A stretch of 52,585 nt of DNA from positions 1 to 52,585 of the forward strand of contig JAJEQR010000025.1 in NCBI GenBank assembly GCA_020687485.1, given 5' to 3'. Source of the stretch: Hominifimenecus microfluidus (lineage in GTDB: Bacteria; Bacillota; Clostridia; Lachnospirales; Lachnospiraceae). Made by a program: the position numbers and the translations under genes. Below are positions 1 through 8,562 of this stretch, piece after piece; the first letter of the stretch is position 1; each line of letters opens with the position of its first letter. The notes below the pieces were generated by a model, which was not told where the DNA came from, did not search any database, and saw only the letters and a program-made list of their open reading frames with translations.

Positions 1-3
1 GAA

Positions 4-486
4 TCAGTTTAGTCCGCTCGCTCCGCATCGCGTCCGTTTTGCTCCGCAAAACCGTCTGGTGGAGTCCGCCGATTGCAATCTCCGCTGCCGCTCTGCTCCG
101 ACACTGATCTTTTCTTTCTCTGTACTTGGAAAGTACACACCTTTTTTATAAGGCAGGTACGAGGTGACTGAGGCTTTGGAGAGTTGAAGGGTATTTGCAG
201 TTGAGAGTACGGAGGTTTTGTAGTCTTGTGTTTCACGGTATTCTTCAAAAGTGTTTTTTACCTTTTCCGCCACTTCTGATTCATACACACCTGCCGTGAT
301 GAGCAACTTCCGTACCTTGATGGGATTTAATCCCAACTCATCTCCGATGGCCTGCAAGGACATCTCAGAATCATAAAATGCCACAGCAGCATCCAGCTGC
401 TCTTTCAGATTCTTCCCGGCATCGTACTCTGGCTTCAGCTTCTTCCGGCCACCGCCTGGTTTTCTTGTTTTCTTCATTTTACTCAT
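4..486 (-). CDS. Helix-turn-helix protein with odd C-terminal tail
   Basis: Small basic protein of about 160 residues. Residues 35-70 read as a helix-turn-helix (key stretch MSLQAIGDELGLNPIKVRKL), so DNA binding is likely. A second, weaker helix-turn-helix-like stretch (LQLSKASVTSYLPY) lies near residue 105. I chose the ATG at 486, which overlaps the end of the upstream VOC gene by 8 bases; the next ATG at 477 is equally possible. The last 35 or so residues are Arg/Cys/Ser rich and encoded by GC-rich, repetitive DNA (the GCGGAGC motif recurs), unlike the rest of the gene. The natural C-terminus may therefore have been replaced by read-through into a repeat. The function and regulated target are unknown. 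Confidence 0.65.
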   Translation of the reverse strand: MSKMKKTRKPGGGRKKLKPEYDAGKNLKEQLDAAVAFYDSEMSLQAIGDELGLNPIKVRKLLITAGVYESEVAEKVKNTFEEYRETQDYKTSVLSTANTLQLSKASVTSYLPYKKGVYFPSTEKEKISVGAERQRRLQSADSTRRFCGAKRTRCGASGLN

Positions 487-862
487 GCAGCTCCAGCGGC
501 AGTCCATCCGGGTCGTGGAAGAAAGTCATCTTCTTGCCGGTGTAATCATCCACGCGGATTGGCTCGCATTCAATCCCGGCCTCTGCCAGCTCATTCACCG
601 TCTGTTCCACACTATCAACGCAGAACGCAAGATGACGTAGACCACAGGCCTCCGGGCGGTTCACACGCTTCGGCGGATTTTCCTCTGCGAAAAGCTCCAG
701 CTCTGTGTATTCGTTAACATGCAGATCTAGCTTCCAGTCCTTACGCTCTGGACGGTAGTTTTCTCTAATAATGGGAAAGCCCAGCTTGTTCACATAGAAC
801 TTCCTTGCGGTTTCGTAGTCGGATACGATGATCGCGATGTGGTGTATTTTAGATAAGTTCAT
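479..862 (-). CDS. VOC family (glyoxalase-like) protein, YaeR/GloA2 type
   Basis: A 127-residue single-module vicinal oxygen chelate protein, probably a small metal-dependent lyase or isomerase of the YaeR group. Visible metal-ligand candidates are the His pair in IHHIAI near the start, Glu in ELELFAEE, His in GLRHLAF and the final Glu in PDGLPLELHE. These are the four expected ligand positions of the fold. A GTG at 871 is possible, but GGAG lies 10 bases before the ATG at 862, so that start is preferred. It overlaps the downstream helix-turn-helix gene and is probably co-transcribed with it. The substrate cannot be read from the sequence. Confidence 0.85.
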   Translation of the reverse strand: MNLSKIHHIAIIVSDYETARKFYVNKLGFPIIRENYRPERKDWKLDLHVNEYTELELFAEENPPKRVNRPEACGLRHLAFCVDSVEQTVNELAEAGIECEPIRVDDYTGKKMTFFHDPDGLPLELHE

Positions 863-934
863 TTTTTTCACGCTCCATTTCTTTTAATTTTGTTCTTCTT
901 TTATTTCCGTTATAAACTATATAGCGGCCTTCAA

Positions 935-976
935 AAATTACCGTGTGAACTTCTGGAGTTCAGTTTGTCCACACGG
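935..976 (-). terminator. Intrinsic terminator after the coiled-coil gene
   Basis: On the minus strand a perfect 7-base stem (CCGTGTG/CACACGG, 941-976) encloses a second 6-base stem (TGAACT/AGTTCA). It is followed by TAATTTTTG. It lies just downstream of the gene ending at 1005 and upstream of the VOC gene. Confidence 0.7.
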
Positions 977-1004
977 CATTTATTTTTGTTATTGGTTTTC
1001 TTGT

Positions 1005-1337
1005 TTATTTCAGCTTTTCCAGTATCTCGTCCGCGCTCATGCCACTTGCCAGCAACTTCTTCAGCACAGCCTCTGCTTCGGTCTTCTTAGCTTCTTCAGC
1101 GGCCTTAGCATCCGCCTTCGCCTTCTTCGCTTCCAGGGATGCTGCTTCTTTTTCGGCTTTCTTCAGAGCAGTCTTCTTCTCTTTCAGTGTGTTCTTCTGC
1201 TCTTCAATCGCTTTCTGGATGGATGCGATCTCAGTATTCAGAGATGCAATAGTCTCCTGCTTCTCTGCTATCTGGGATGCGTAGTCATTGATTGCCTTCG
1301 GTTTGTTCTTGCTGCCTTTCGTTCTGGGCATATTCAT
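1005..1337 (-). CDS. Basic N-terminus plus coiled-coil small protein
   Basis: A 110-residue hypothetical protein. It opens with a short basic motif (MPRTKGSKNKP) that resembles an AT-hook or nucleic-acid contact. Residues 20-90 form a continuous charged heptad-like coiled coil rich in Ala, Lys and Glu. It ends with a short helical segment (ASGMSADEILEKLK). There is no signal peptide or membrane segment. ATGs at 1337 and 1331 are both possible; AAAGG precedes them. It is followed by a good intrinsic terminator, so it seems to end its own transcript. I do not recognise a specific family function. Confidence 0.7.
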   Translation of the reverse strand: MNMPRTKGSKNKPKAINDYASQIAEKQETIASLNTEIASIQKAIEEQKNTLKEKKTALKKAEKEAASLEAKKAKADAKAAEEAKKTEAEAVLKKLLASGMSADEILEKLK

Positions 1338-1376
1338 TCAGCCTTTCTTTTACATACACTCATTTCCCATTGATCT

Positions 1377-1682
1377 TTAAATGTACTGCTCGACAATAGA
1401 ACTGAGCTCATCAATATAATTTCTTACCTCATCGGCTGCATTATTCTCGTCCGGATATTCAAAAATAGTCTCATATTTATTGAGGAACTCATCGAATTGG
1501 TATGGACCGCTCTCACGATGATTAGCATGAATATAAGAAACAACCAAAACTGCTGCCTGAATTGGATGACCTTCAAAATAATCTGCATCAGCCATACCAG
1601 AGACGCCACCTCGATCACAGCCATAAAGCCTTCTAACCTGATGTTCCAACTCAATTGCGTCATTGTGATTAATTCTAAACAT
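1377..1682 (-). CDS. Hypothetical acidic protein
   Basis: A soluble, acidic 101-residue protein with no membrane segment, Cys cluster or recognisable catalytic motif. The start is taken as the ATG at 1682, which has GGGGGA about 9 bases upstream; a TTG at 1697 would give a longer form without its own site. It contains an Asp/Glu-rich C-terminal half and a central hydrophobic helix (IQAAVLVVSYIHAN). It lies alone between a structured intergenic stretch and the coiled-coil gene. Function is unknown. Confidence 0.6.
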   Translation of the reverse strand: MFRINHNDAIELEHQVRRLYGCDRGGVSGMADADYFEGHPIQAAVLVVSYIHANHRESGPYQFDEFLNKYETIFEYPDENNAADEVRNYIDELSSIVEQYI

Positions 1683-1764
1683 TTTATTGTCCCCCAATCT
1701 AATTTTCTTTTCTCACATCTTCGCCGATCATAGATCGTTGCCTGCTGCTCACCACGGAGAGGTG

Positions 1765-1815
1765 TGTGATATTATTACGAGCAGTGTAGGGAGCTACTGC
1801 TCCCAGTATATCACA
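1765..1815 (-). other. Nested inverted repeats with two alternative pairings
   Basis: An 8-base perfect outer stem (TGTGATAT at 1765-1772 with ATATCACA at 1808-1815) encloses GGGAGC/GCTCCC (1789-1794 with 1799-1804). A competing 7-base stem GAGCAGT/ACTGCTC (1780-1786 with 1796-1802) uses the same bases. There is no T-run, so it is not a plain terminator. It lies downstream of the VanZ-like gene and upstream of the hypothetical gene at 1377-1682. Confidence 0.5.
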
Positions 1816-1828
1816 ATTTCATCCAGTT

Positions 1829-2440
1829 TTACAGACGTTTTCTTGCCTTCATTACCGCACAATACATCAATCCGCCAAACATTCCCCCCACAGTGTTGTA
1901 GAAAATGTCTGATAGTTGAAACGTACCCAAGCGAAGCAATAATTGTAGCATCTCTATGCTTATCGAAAAAATAAAGGCTATCTTCCCGCTATACCACAGT
2001 ATCTTCTTCCAGCCTTTCTCCATCTTTTCTTCGAATGTCCACATCACTACAGAACTAAACGGCACCATCATGATTACATTCTCGACGCACTCGGTGGTCA
2101 GCTTCTGTTCGCCGTTCACAGTCTCCCAGATGCCCCAACCGCCCATGACATCGGATAAAGGATTCAGCCACAAATTCCGATTCAGTAACGTTCTGAACAA
2201 AATCATCGAAGTCACGAATGCCAATAGGAACAGCTTCCGGAAGAATACGCTCTCTTTGAACTTCTGATACCAGGTCACTATGGCATTCTTCCAGCCTTTG
2301 CCTGCATGTATTGGCTCATAAGCATAAAGATAAAAAAACATGGCAAGGAAGGAAAGCAGGATTGAAAATCCAAATGGCTCATAGAGAGCAGTCAGGATGT
2401 TTGTAATGATCTTTCCGAGTAAATCAATCGTTTCTTTCAT
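1829..2440 (-). CDS. VanZ-like membrane protein
   Basis: A 203-residue polytopic protein with about five hydrophobic segments. The C-terminal part has the VanZ-family pattern: conserved Glu/Gln in SIEMLQLLL, then LGTFQLSDIFYNTVGG. The family includes the teicoplanin-resistance accessory protein VanZ and many cell-envelope proteins of unknown role. The ATG lies 6 bases after the stop of the nucleotidyltransferase gene without a clear Shine-Dalgarno sequence of its own, so translation is probably coupled. Its position at the end of the polysaccharide cluster fits an envelope role. The exact function is not known. Confidence 0.8.
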   Translation of the reverse strand: MKETIDLLGKIITNILTALYEPFGFSILLSFLAMFFYLYAYEPIHAGKGWKNAIVTWYQKFKESVFFRKLFLLAFVTSMILFRTLLNRNLWLNPLSDVMGGWGIWETVNGEQKLTTECVENVIMMVPFSSVVMWTFEEKMEKGWKKILWYSGKIAFIFSISIEMLQLLLRLGTFQLSDIFYNTVGGMFGGLMYCAVMKARKRL

Positions 2441-2446
2441 CGCTGT

Positions 2447-3349
2447 TTACAGATCACTGAACAGGTCAGCCTGGTACACGCCTTTTTCTAACATTTTCAT
2501 AAAGCTGTCCTTTACGGCTGCGACATCCTCATGGTAGGTCATGCCGTACCAGGTGTCGTTGGTCTTCAGAACCTTCACTGACATCTTTCCCTGCTCCAGC
2601 AGTTCACCGATAAAGATAGGAATCAGATACTCTGCTTTCAAAGGATTTCCCGGTACTTCTTTCTCAAAGAACTCTTTGAAGCCCTCTTCCAGTACATCCA
2701 GAAAATCAGGTGTTAATCCCCACATATTCATGGATACCAGAGAGTTTACATCAACGGCCACTCCATCTGCCTCTGCTCCATTTGCAGTCTTGACGATGTT
2801 CTTGGTTTCCACAACCTCGGTCAGGTTGTTCTGCTCATCCATCTTGCAGATGCCACGAGTCACACCACCATTATCAGACAGGGTGTTCTTCAGCACAAAG
2901 CCAGCCATACAGGATTTGCCGCCATTCACCAGATACTCATGGACAGCTTTGAAGCCTTCCTTGCCATAGTAATCGTCTGCATTGATTACAATGAACGGAG
3001 TCTTGATGACCTTCTTCGCTGCAAGCACAGCTTGACCGGTTCCCCACGGCTTTGTACGACCTTCCGGCAGAGTTCCCGGAATATCATTGATATCTTGGAA
3101 AGCATAGTCAACAATTACATTATGAGAAGAGCAAATGGAGGCAATGCGATCACCGATGACCTCTTTGAACTCTTTCTCGATATCCTTGCGGATGATAAAT
3201 ACTACATGATTGAATCCGGCTTCGATTGCATCGTGGATCGAGTAATCCATGATGATATGACTAGAAGCATCCACCGGCTCCAACTGCTTAATTCCCGTTC
3301 CGAAGCGGCTACCGATACCAGCAGCCATGATAAGTAATGTTGTTTTCAT
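2447..3349 (-). CDS. Sugar-phosphate nucleotidyltransferase
   Basis: A 300-residue nucleotidyltransferase of the NTP_transferase family, expected to activate a sugar phosphate with NTP and release pyrophosphate. The N-terminal nucleotide-binding loop is LIMAAGIGSRFG (residues 6-17) with the metal-binding Asp pair in VINADDYYG. GGAGAGAG precedes the ATG. It lies 12 bases downstream of a ferredoxin gene at the distal end of the capsule cluster, so it may supply a nucleotide sugar for that polymer. The sugar and nucleotide specificity cannot be told from these motifs. It is a stand-alone catalytic domain without an acyltransferase repeat domain. Confidence 0.85.
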   Translation of the reverse strand: MKTTLLIMAAGIGSRFGTGIKQLEPVDASSHIIMDYSIHDAIEAGFNHVVFIIRKDIEKEFKEVIGDRIASICSSHNVIVDYAFQDINDIPGTLPEGRTKPWGTGQAVLAAKKVIKTPFIVINADDYYGKEGFKAVHEYLVNGGKSCMAGFVLKNTLSDNGGVTRGICKMDEQNNLTEVVETKNIVKTANGAEADGVAVDVNSLVSMNMWGLTPDFLDVLEEGFKEFFEKEVPGNPLKAEYLIPIFIGELLEQGKMSVKVLKTNDTWYGMTYHEDVAAVKDSFMKMLEKGVYQADLFSDL

Positions 3350-3361
3350 ATTCTCTCTCCT

Positions 3362-3571
3362 TTACTGTGCTCGTGCTGCTTTTATCGGACATACTTTAAT
3401 ACATTGGTAGCACCGCACGCATTTTCTTTCATCAATTTGTGGATACTCAAAGCCCTCTTCGTCCTCTACCATAGAAATGGCTTCTTTCGGACAAATGGCA
3501 TAACAGGCCGTACACCCACAGCATTCTTCTTTTCTTTTATATAATACTGGTATTTCTCTTTCCACCTTCAC
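3362..3571 (-). CDS. Stand-alone 2x[4Fe-4S] ferredoxin
   Basis: A 69-residue bacterial ferredoxin with two Cys4 motifs, CCGCTACYAIC..CP and CVRCYQCIKVCP, each able to bind a 4Fe-4S cluster. In related proteins of this window (10934-12145 and 12189-13363) this domain is fused to the front of an FrhB-like domain. Here it is separate and lies behind the FrhB-like gene, which it overlaps by 35 bases. The start codon appears to be GTG at 3571, inside the previous gene. The likely role is to pass electrons to an FrhB-like partner during glycan modification. The reversed order is unusual and may be a rearrangement. Confidence 0.8.
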   Translation of the reverse strand: MKVEREIPVLYKRKEECCGCTACYAICPKEAISMVEDEEGFEYPQIDERKCVRCYQCIKVCPIKAARAQ

Positions 3572-4532
3572 TCACCAACTTTTTGATTTTTCTCTTAATT
3601 TTTCTCAAGAATGATTTTGAATCGTTCTTTAATCCAATGCCACCATATTTCTTGGCAACATACTCAAACGGCCGATTTTGGAAGTCGCGCCAAAATTGTT
3701 CTCTATTTTGGGGCTTTGGAAACGGGGCTTTAAGAGGCGGCTGTAAACCGTCTTCCAACTTTGTCTGCTTCCAGATCAGTCTCTCTTTTACTTTTTCAAA
3801 GATTTTTTCTCCAGCCTCATTATTTACTAGCACCAATGAAACGCCCTTGTTATCATCAAACTCTGGTGCGGCTTTCTCGATCCCCCAGTAATCTGCAATT
3901 GTAATATCTCCTGGATGTATTACAGACTTATAGGGACATTCATAGCAACTCGGCTGCAGCACGGTATGCCCATAGAAAAGTTCCTTGAATACCTGACTAC
4001 TCGCAGACTTTCCATTTTCAAAACAAAGCGTTTCTACATGATCATGCCATCCAAAGTCTTTCTTATTTCGGAAGTCCACACTTGCAACTTTAGAGTGCAT
4101 TTTCTGCTCTTGCCAACGCAGATATGCCTCCCATATTTTTTTGCTTGGTACTCCGTGACAGACAATATCCACGCAGAACAAGTTATCATACTCTTTTCCA
4201 ATGTATTTTTTCAATCCTGCTACCTGACAGGAAGTTCCAGAAAAAAGTACACTTCTCTTAGCATCGAGATCTGTTTTGACACTTTTAAATGTATCACCTA
4301 GTTTACTCTGGATATTATATTTTGAGCCTCGCATTCGATTACGATCTTCCTCATTATCAGTGCGAATATGTACGGCATCAAATTCATCCGTCAAAACACA
4401 CCCATAGACCACACCACCGTTGGATAAAACCTGATCCGAAAGAGCTGTAAAAATACCACCTGATCTGGAAGCTGCTCTTGTCGTTTCATCCTTATGTTTT
4501 ACTGCATATACTTTAGGCTACTTCCAGTTCAT
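3537..4532 (-). pseudogene. FrhB-like protein gene with amber codon at position 5
   Basis: Encodes an FrhB-like (coenzyme F420 hydrogenase/dehydrogenase beta, C-terminal domain) protein, a flavin/Fe-S redox family often found in glycan clusters. Family marks are RMRGSKYNIQSKLGD, FSGTSCQVAGLKKYIG, DIVCHGVPS and PSCYECPYK. An ATG at 4532 with AGGAGG 8 bases upstream opens the frame, but the fifth codon is TAG (4518-4520). The frame then continues as clear family sequence (PKVYAVKHKDETTRAASRSG). The longest uninterrupted form would start at a GTG at 4412 and lose the conserved SGG loop. It is either a nonsense allele or translated by restart. The gene lacks a fused ferredoxin domain; a separate one follows. 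Confidence 0.75.
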
Positions 4533-4575
4533 TATGCCGTCCTCCTTTCGGAGTAATAAACATAATCGAGGTTAC

Positions 4576-5541
4576 TTAGTTCGTACCCCCACCCCTCAAA
4601 ATTTTGAGGAGTTTATTCTTTACTTTTGTTTTCATTGGAACTGTTCCATATTTCTTTATCACGAAATCAATTCCTTTCTTTTGGTAATCGTTCCAGAATA
4701 CATCTCTTTGTTCAGACTTTTGGGTCGGCGCTTCAAGATTCGCCTGCCAACATTGTGCTGTATTGCTTAATCTATAATCCAAATTATCTCGAACCTTTTC
4801 AAAAAGTTCTTCACCCCGGTCAGTATGAATCAAGAACAGAGAATTACCATTAGGGTCATAAAAATCTGGAATAGTCTCTTCAATATGCCAGAAATCCCCA
4901 ATGGTCATATCTGTTTTTCGTTCTGTCGTAGCATAAGGGCATTCATAACAAGACGGCCGTAACGCACACTGATTATAAAACACCCTAACATAATCTTTAA
5001 GAGGTCTCTCTGACCCGTTGACTTTCACGTAAGCTGTAGGCGATTTCCAGCCATTGCGCTTGTCTTTGAAGGTAAGATAAGTTATCTTTCCATCCTTCTT
5101 CTGTATTGATTCTGCATATTCTCTCCACAGTTTTGGACTTGGAGAGCCATGGCAGATAATGTCTACGATATACACCCGATCACGGATTCCTTTAATTTCA
5201 CTGAACTTCCGAAATCCATCTGATTGACATCCCATGCCAACAAAGAGCAATTCTTTCTTTGGATTATCCATTAACCAACGATACGCTTCCTGGTAAATAT
5301 CACCGGGCTTGCTCTGCATATATTTTGAGCCTTTTGCTCTTTCACGCTGCTTCTCATCCAGAATCATCTGGAATTCCACAGTATGATTCTCATAATTATA
5401 GACTGCAGCCACCACAGCATCTCCGCTTTTCAGAAAAGCATCCGAAAGTGCAGTAAATGCGCCACCAGAAGAACTGCTCATCAAGGCAGATTTGTCTTTT
5501 AACCTTCCTGCATATACTATTGTATCTATCAAATCCACCAT
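4576..5541 (-). CDS. FrhB-like redox protein (no fused ferredoxin)
   Basis: A 321-residue FrhB-like protein. It has the family loop SSSSGGAFTALSD near residue 25, KGSKYMQSKPGD, a Cys in FVGMGCQSDGF, DIICHGSPSPKLW and the Cys pair of PSCYECPYA, which would hold part of an Fe-S site. Canonical family members reduce or oxidise F420 or flavin-linked substrates. In bacterial polysaccharide loci they are presumed to alter sugars, but the reaction is not established. I start at the ATG at 5541, preceded by AGGAGGAACAGCCT; an ATG at 5559 lies upstream without a site. It probably takes electrons from a partner ferredoxin such as the one at 3362-3571. Confidence 0.8.
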   Translation of the reverse strand: MVDLIDTIVYAGRLKDKSALMSSSSGGAFTALSDAFLKSGDAVVAAVYNYENHTVEFQMILDEKQRERAKGSKYMQSKPGDIYQEAYRWLMDNPKKELLFVGMGCQSDGFRKFSEIKGIRDRVYIVDIICHGSPSPKLWREYAESIQKKDGKITYLTFKDKRNGWKSPTAYVKVNGSERPLKDYVRVFYNQCALRPSCYECPYATTERKTDMTIGDFWHIEETIPDFYDPNGNSLFLIHTDRGEELFEKVRDNLDYRLSNTAQCWQANLEAPTQKSEQRDVFWNDYQKKGIDFVIKKYGTVPMKTKVKNKLLKILRGGGTN

Positions 5542-5759
5542 AGGCTGTTCCTCCTGCATATTATTTGTTTTTAATTACAGTTTTGACCTTGTGTAAACCA
5601 ACAAAAAATATAATCGTTGCACAAAAAGCACATTTGTCGCAATATATCTATAAATCGATTAACCTCCGAGCTTATCTACTACTCTCTAAAAAGCAATAAT
5701 AAGAATCGAATGAAAAATATAAAATCATGTGGAATACTCTCTTTAATCACAGCCAAAAC

Positions 5760-7166
5760 CTATTTCCCAAAGCGACTTTTTACTAATTTCATGCCAGATT
5801 TCAACATATCAACATTCGTTAGCACTGCATAGATTGCTGTGATACAAAGTGCGATGAGCTGAATCATCTTATTTTCACAATAGTATGTTCCTATCAGCAT
5901 AGTACCAATTAGAATGCTTCCAATAATAATTGGCTTCCGAATTCGCATATACACAGTCTTATTAACATCAATATAGCGAATGATAAACATTGAAAAGAAT
6001 GCAACCAGTGTAGATATTGATGCTGCAAAAATCTTAATTTTATTTATTAAAATCAAATTCACTGTAATATTGATTATAGCTGCAGAAATAGAAGTATAAG
6101 CAATCTTTTTTGCATTTTTCTGAGCTACATATATGCAACTATATAATCCGACGAGCACTCTAAAAAGCATTGCATACATCAAAATCAAGATTTGGTCATA
6201 TCCAGCAACATACTTCTCATTAATCAAAATTGGGAATACAAACGGCATACACGCAACAATGCCAAAGCATGCAGCTGCAAACAGTTTAAAAAGAGACGTC
6301 ATTGTTTCCGTTAGGAATTCGTCGCGATCCTCATCGTCAAAATGTAATGATACTGTCTCAGTCCAGGACAAATTCAAGATATTATAAAAGTTGATAAACA
6401 CATTAGGAAACTTATTTGCTATAGAATAAACACCATTAGCAGCAGTTCCTAAAAAATGTGCAATTATAGTTCTATCCGACGCATTTACAACCCACCAAGC
6501 CAGATTATTGGGAATTAAAGGAATAGAATAAGCACCAACCCGTTTGAATACCGTCGGCCGAATACTCTTAACAGAAAAATACTCCCACGCTTTGGATGTA
6601 AACACCAAATACAACAACGTCAAAAACTGAGCTATCAGAGTAGACAAGAACAATCCTTGCAGCCCCATCTTCAAAATAGCCAACGCAATGACATTTAAAA
6701 CTGTTGTTGCTGAAGCGGATATAAACGATGCAATTGTATATTTAACGCTATATCCCAATCCTCTAACAAATTGAAGAAACAATGCCGTGTAGACATGCAG
6801 CACCACATACAGCAACAAAAAATACGCATTTTGAATTTTCAAAAAAGGTTCTACACAAACAAAAAGAATAATGTAAATAATACTTTGTATCGTACTAGAT
6901 AGTAACAGCGTAGAAAAGAGTTTTCCTTGTTCTTCTTTGTTTCCACGATAATCGAGCATAAATCGGAACAGTCCCTGATCCAACTGCCAGTTTACGAGTG
7001 GAAGTAATAATGTTGAATATGTGACCAATAAATCAAACGTGCCATACTCTTCCGTTGACAGAATTGCCGTATATAAAGGAAGAAGAAAAAAACTAATACA
7101 TTGCGTGCATAGTTTTCCCACTGTAAGTATAGCCGTATTTTTTGCTAATTCTGTTTTACGACTCAT
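5760..7166 (-). CDS. Wzx-like oligosaccharide flippase
   Basis: A 468-residue protein with about 12-14 hydrophobic segments, of the polysaccharide-biosynthesis (MOP/MATE-like) flippase family. The N-terminus is typical (KNTAILTVGKLCTQCISFFL, then LSTEEYGTFDLLVTY). Expected role: moving lipid-linked repeat units across the membrane for polymerisation. GAGGAATAATATTA precedes the ATG. It is the only flippase in the cluster and pairs functionally with the Wzy-like protein at 8563-9819. The DNA is AT-rich, as in the neighbouring glycan genes. Confidence 0.9.
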   Translation of the reverse strand: MSRKTELAKNTAILTVGKLCTQCISFFLLPLYTAILSTEEYGTFDLLVTYSTLLLPLVNWQLDQGLFRFMLDYRGNKEEQGKLFSTLLLSSTIQSIIYIILFVCVEPFLKIQNAYFLLLYVVLHVYTALFLQFVRGLGYSVKYTIASFISASATTVLNVIALAILKMGLQGLFLSTLIAQFLTLLYLVFTSKAWEYFSVKSIRPTVFKRVGAYSIPLIPNNLAWWVVNASDRTIIAHFLGTAANGVYSIANKFPNVFINFYNILNLSWTETVSLHFDDEDRDEFLTETMTSLFKLFAAACFGIVACMPFVFPILINEKYVAGYDQILILMYAMLFRVLVGLYSCIYVAQKNAKKIAYTSISAAIINITVNLILINKIKIFAASISTLVAFFSMFIIRYIDVNKTVYMRIRKPIIIGSILIGTMLIGTYYCENKMIQLIALCITAIYAVLTNVDMLKSGMKLVKSRFGK

Positions 7167-7518
7167 TAATATTATTCCTCATATAATTAATTATTTTTTG
7201 ACTGTGTAGGATTTTTCAGTTCTCAATATCTCAGTGAATGAGCCAGAGCTATAGGCACTTCACTGTGTCAGATACTAAAATGACAACAGAAGACTACTCG
7301 AAATAAACCTTCATTGATGTTCGTTTAACCAGTCCTAGCGTGTCTCCATCTCTCTATTGAAATATCTCTTCCATATCCATCAAGAATATCATTGTCTCCA
7401 GAAATCCTAACTGCTTTTTCCTATAACTATAGTAGTTATCAAGCAGGTGTCCTCCCCCATGGATACTATTCCTATCGACTCATTCCTTGGATTGTTGATT
7501 ACTGACTCGCTTTTCGTT
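7167..7518 (-). other. 352-base gap inside the capsule cluster
   Basis: No credible complete gene. On the minus strand a short open stretch of about 42 codons (roughly 7370-7490) begins after a stop and has no good ribosome binding site. It could be the relic of a lost gene, but I cannot assign it. No clear terminator was seen. Confidence 0.4.
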
Positions 7519-8559
7519 TCAGACTTCACATGATTTAAGAGCATCTATATATATCTTTTGTGATTCCTTCCTTTTTTTTTCGATTATAGTCTCGAATAAT
7601 TCATAGCTATGTTGTTTGGTAATCAGGCTCTCAAATTCATCATATGTAGCTGTCAATGACAACATTGCCTCTTCTTTATGTGTCCACTCAAGTAAATCTT
7701 TCAATTTTTTTGAACAACTATAGATAGCGCAATTCTTATGATTCAACAATGTGAAAATCGTCCCATGGAATGTCGTTGTATAAACACACTCAGAAAACTG
7801 AATATATGAACTAAACTCCAACGGGTGACAGTTAATATTCAAATCACACCAGGACTGATACAAACATATCGATACAAGTTTTAAATTATTCTTTCTTGCA
7901 TATCTTTTTAAATATGCCTGATGTTCTTTAGGAACACTATATGAATAAACAATCATATATCTATCTTTAATCTTACGTTCGTGCGGAAAATCCAATTCAT
8001 TAATAGGCAGTAACATCGTAGGATCACAAACAATTTCTACTTGCTTTGCAACAAGTTTTCCAACAATATTCTTAGTGTTTTCATCTCTAACACCCGCATA
8101 CGTCATTTTTTCCAAGCACTCCCTAACCCATGGAAAATCATTATAATCCTTGAGTGCTGCCTGTCCTGCACTAGGTGCATATGCTATACAGCTTTTTTGC
8201 TCCACACCACCATAAAAAATCGGATTTTGAAATTGTGAAACCTTTATGTTCCAAATTTCATCACTACCTACTACTGTACAATCTAAATCACCAGTATTTT
8301 TCTGAATATCAAATTCCTTTAATGCCTGAGTCATGCGCTTATAACGTGCACATAAAAAGGGATATCGTTGAATACATCTAATCAATTCCTTTATGGTCTT
8401 GGGTTTAGAAAAATATTCCTTTTTTCGCTGCTTTTCATTTCTCCACTGTATAAAACACACATTATAGTTATTCTTTTCTAAAAAACATTTATTAGCATAT
8501 GCTTGCAAATAAGCACCGCAGTTCGCCGAATCATACGGAGTTACTATTCCTATTTTCAT
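7519..8559 (-). CDS. Polysaccharide pyruvyl transferase family protein
   Basis: A 346-residue protein of the PS_pyruv_trans family (CsaB/WcaK type), which transfers pyruvate from phosphoenolpyruvate to a sugar as a ketal. The N-terminal MKIGIVTPYDSANCGAYLQA matches the family's opening strand and Gly-rich loop. Residues VVGSDEIWNIKVS and the late His motif YTTTFHGTIFTL are the usual conserved blocks. Its ATG follows the Wzy-like stop by only a few bases. Pyruvylation adds negative charge and often anchors S-layer or capsule. Members of this family near FrhB-like proteins may not all be true pyruvyl transferases, so specificity is uncertain. Confidence 0.85.
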   Translation of the reverse strand: MKIGIVTPYDSANCGAYLQAYANKCFLEKNNYNVCFIQWRNEKQRKKEYFSKPKTIKELIRCIQRYPFLCARYKRMTQALKEFDIQKNTGDLDCTVVGSDEIWNIKVSQFQNPIFYGGVEQKSCIAYAPSAGQAALKDYNDFPWVRECLEKMTYAGVRDENTKNIVGKLVAKQVEIVCDPTMLLPINELDFPHERKIKDRYMIVYSYSVPKEHQAYLKRYARKNNLKLVSICLYQSWCDLNINCHPLEFSSYIQFSECVYTTTFHGTIFTLLNHKNCAIYSCSKKLKDLLEWTHKEEAMLSLTATYDEFESLITKQHSYELFETIIEKKRKESQKIYIDALKSCEV

Positions 8560-8562
8560 AAT

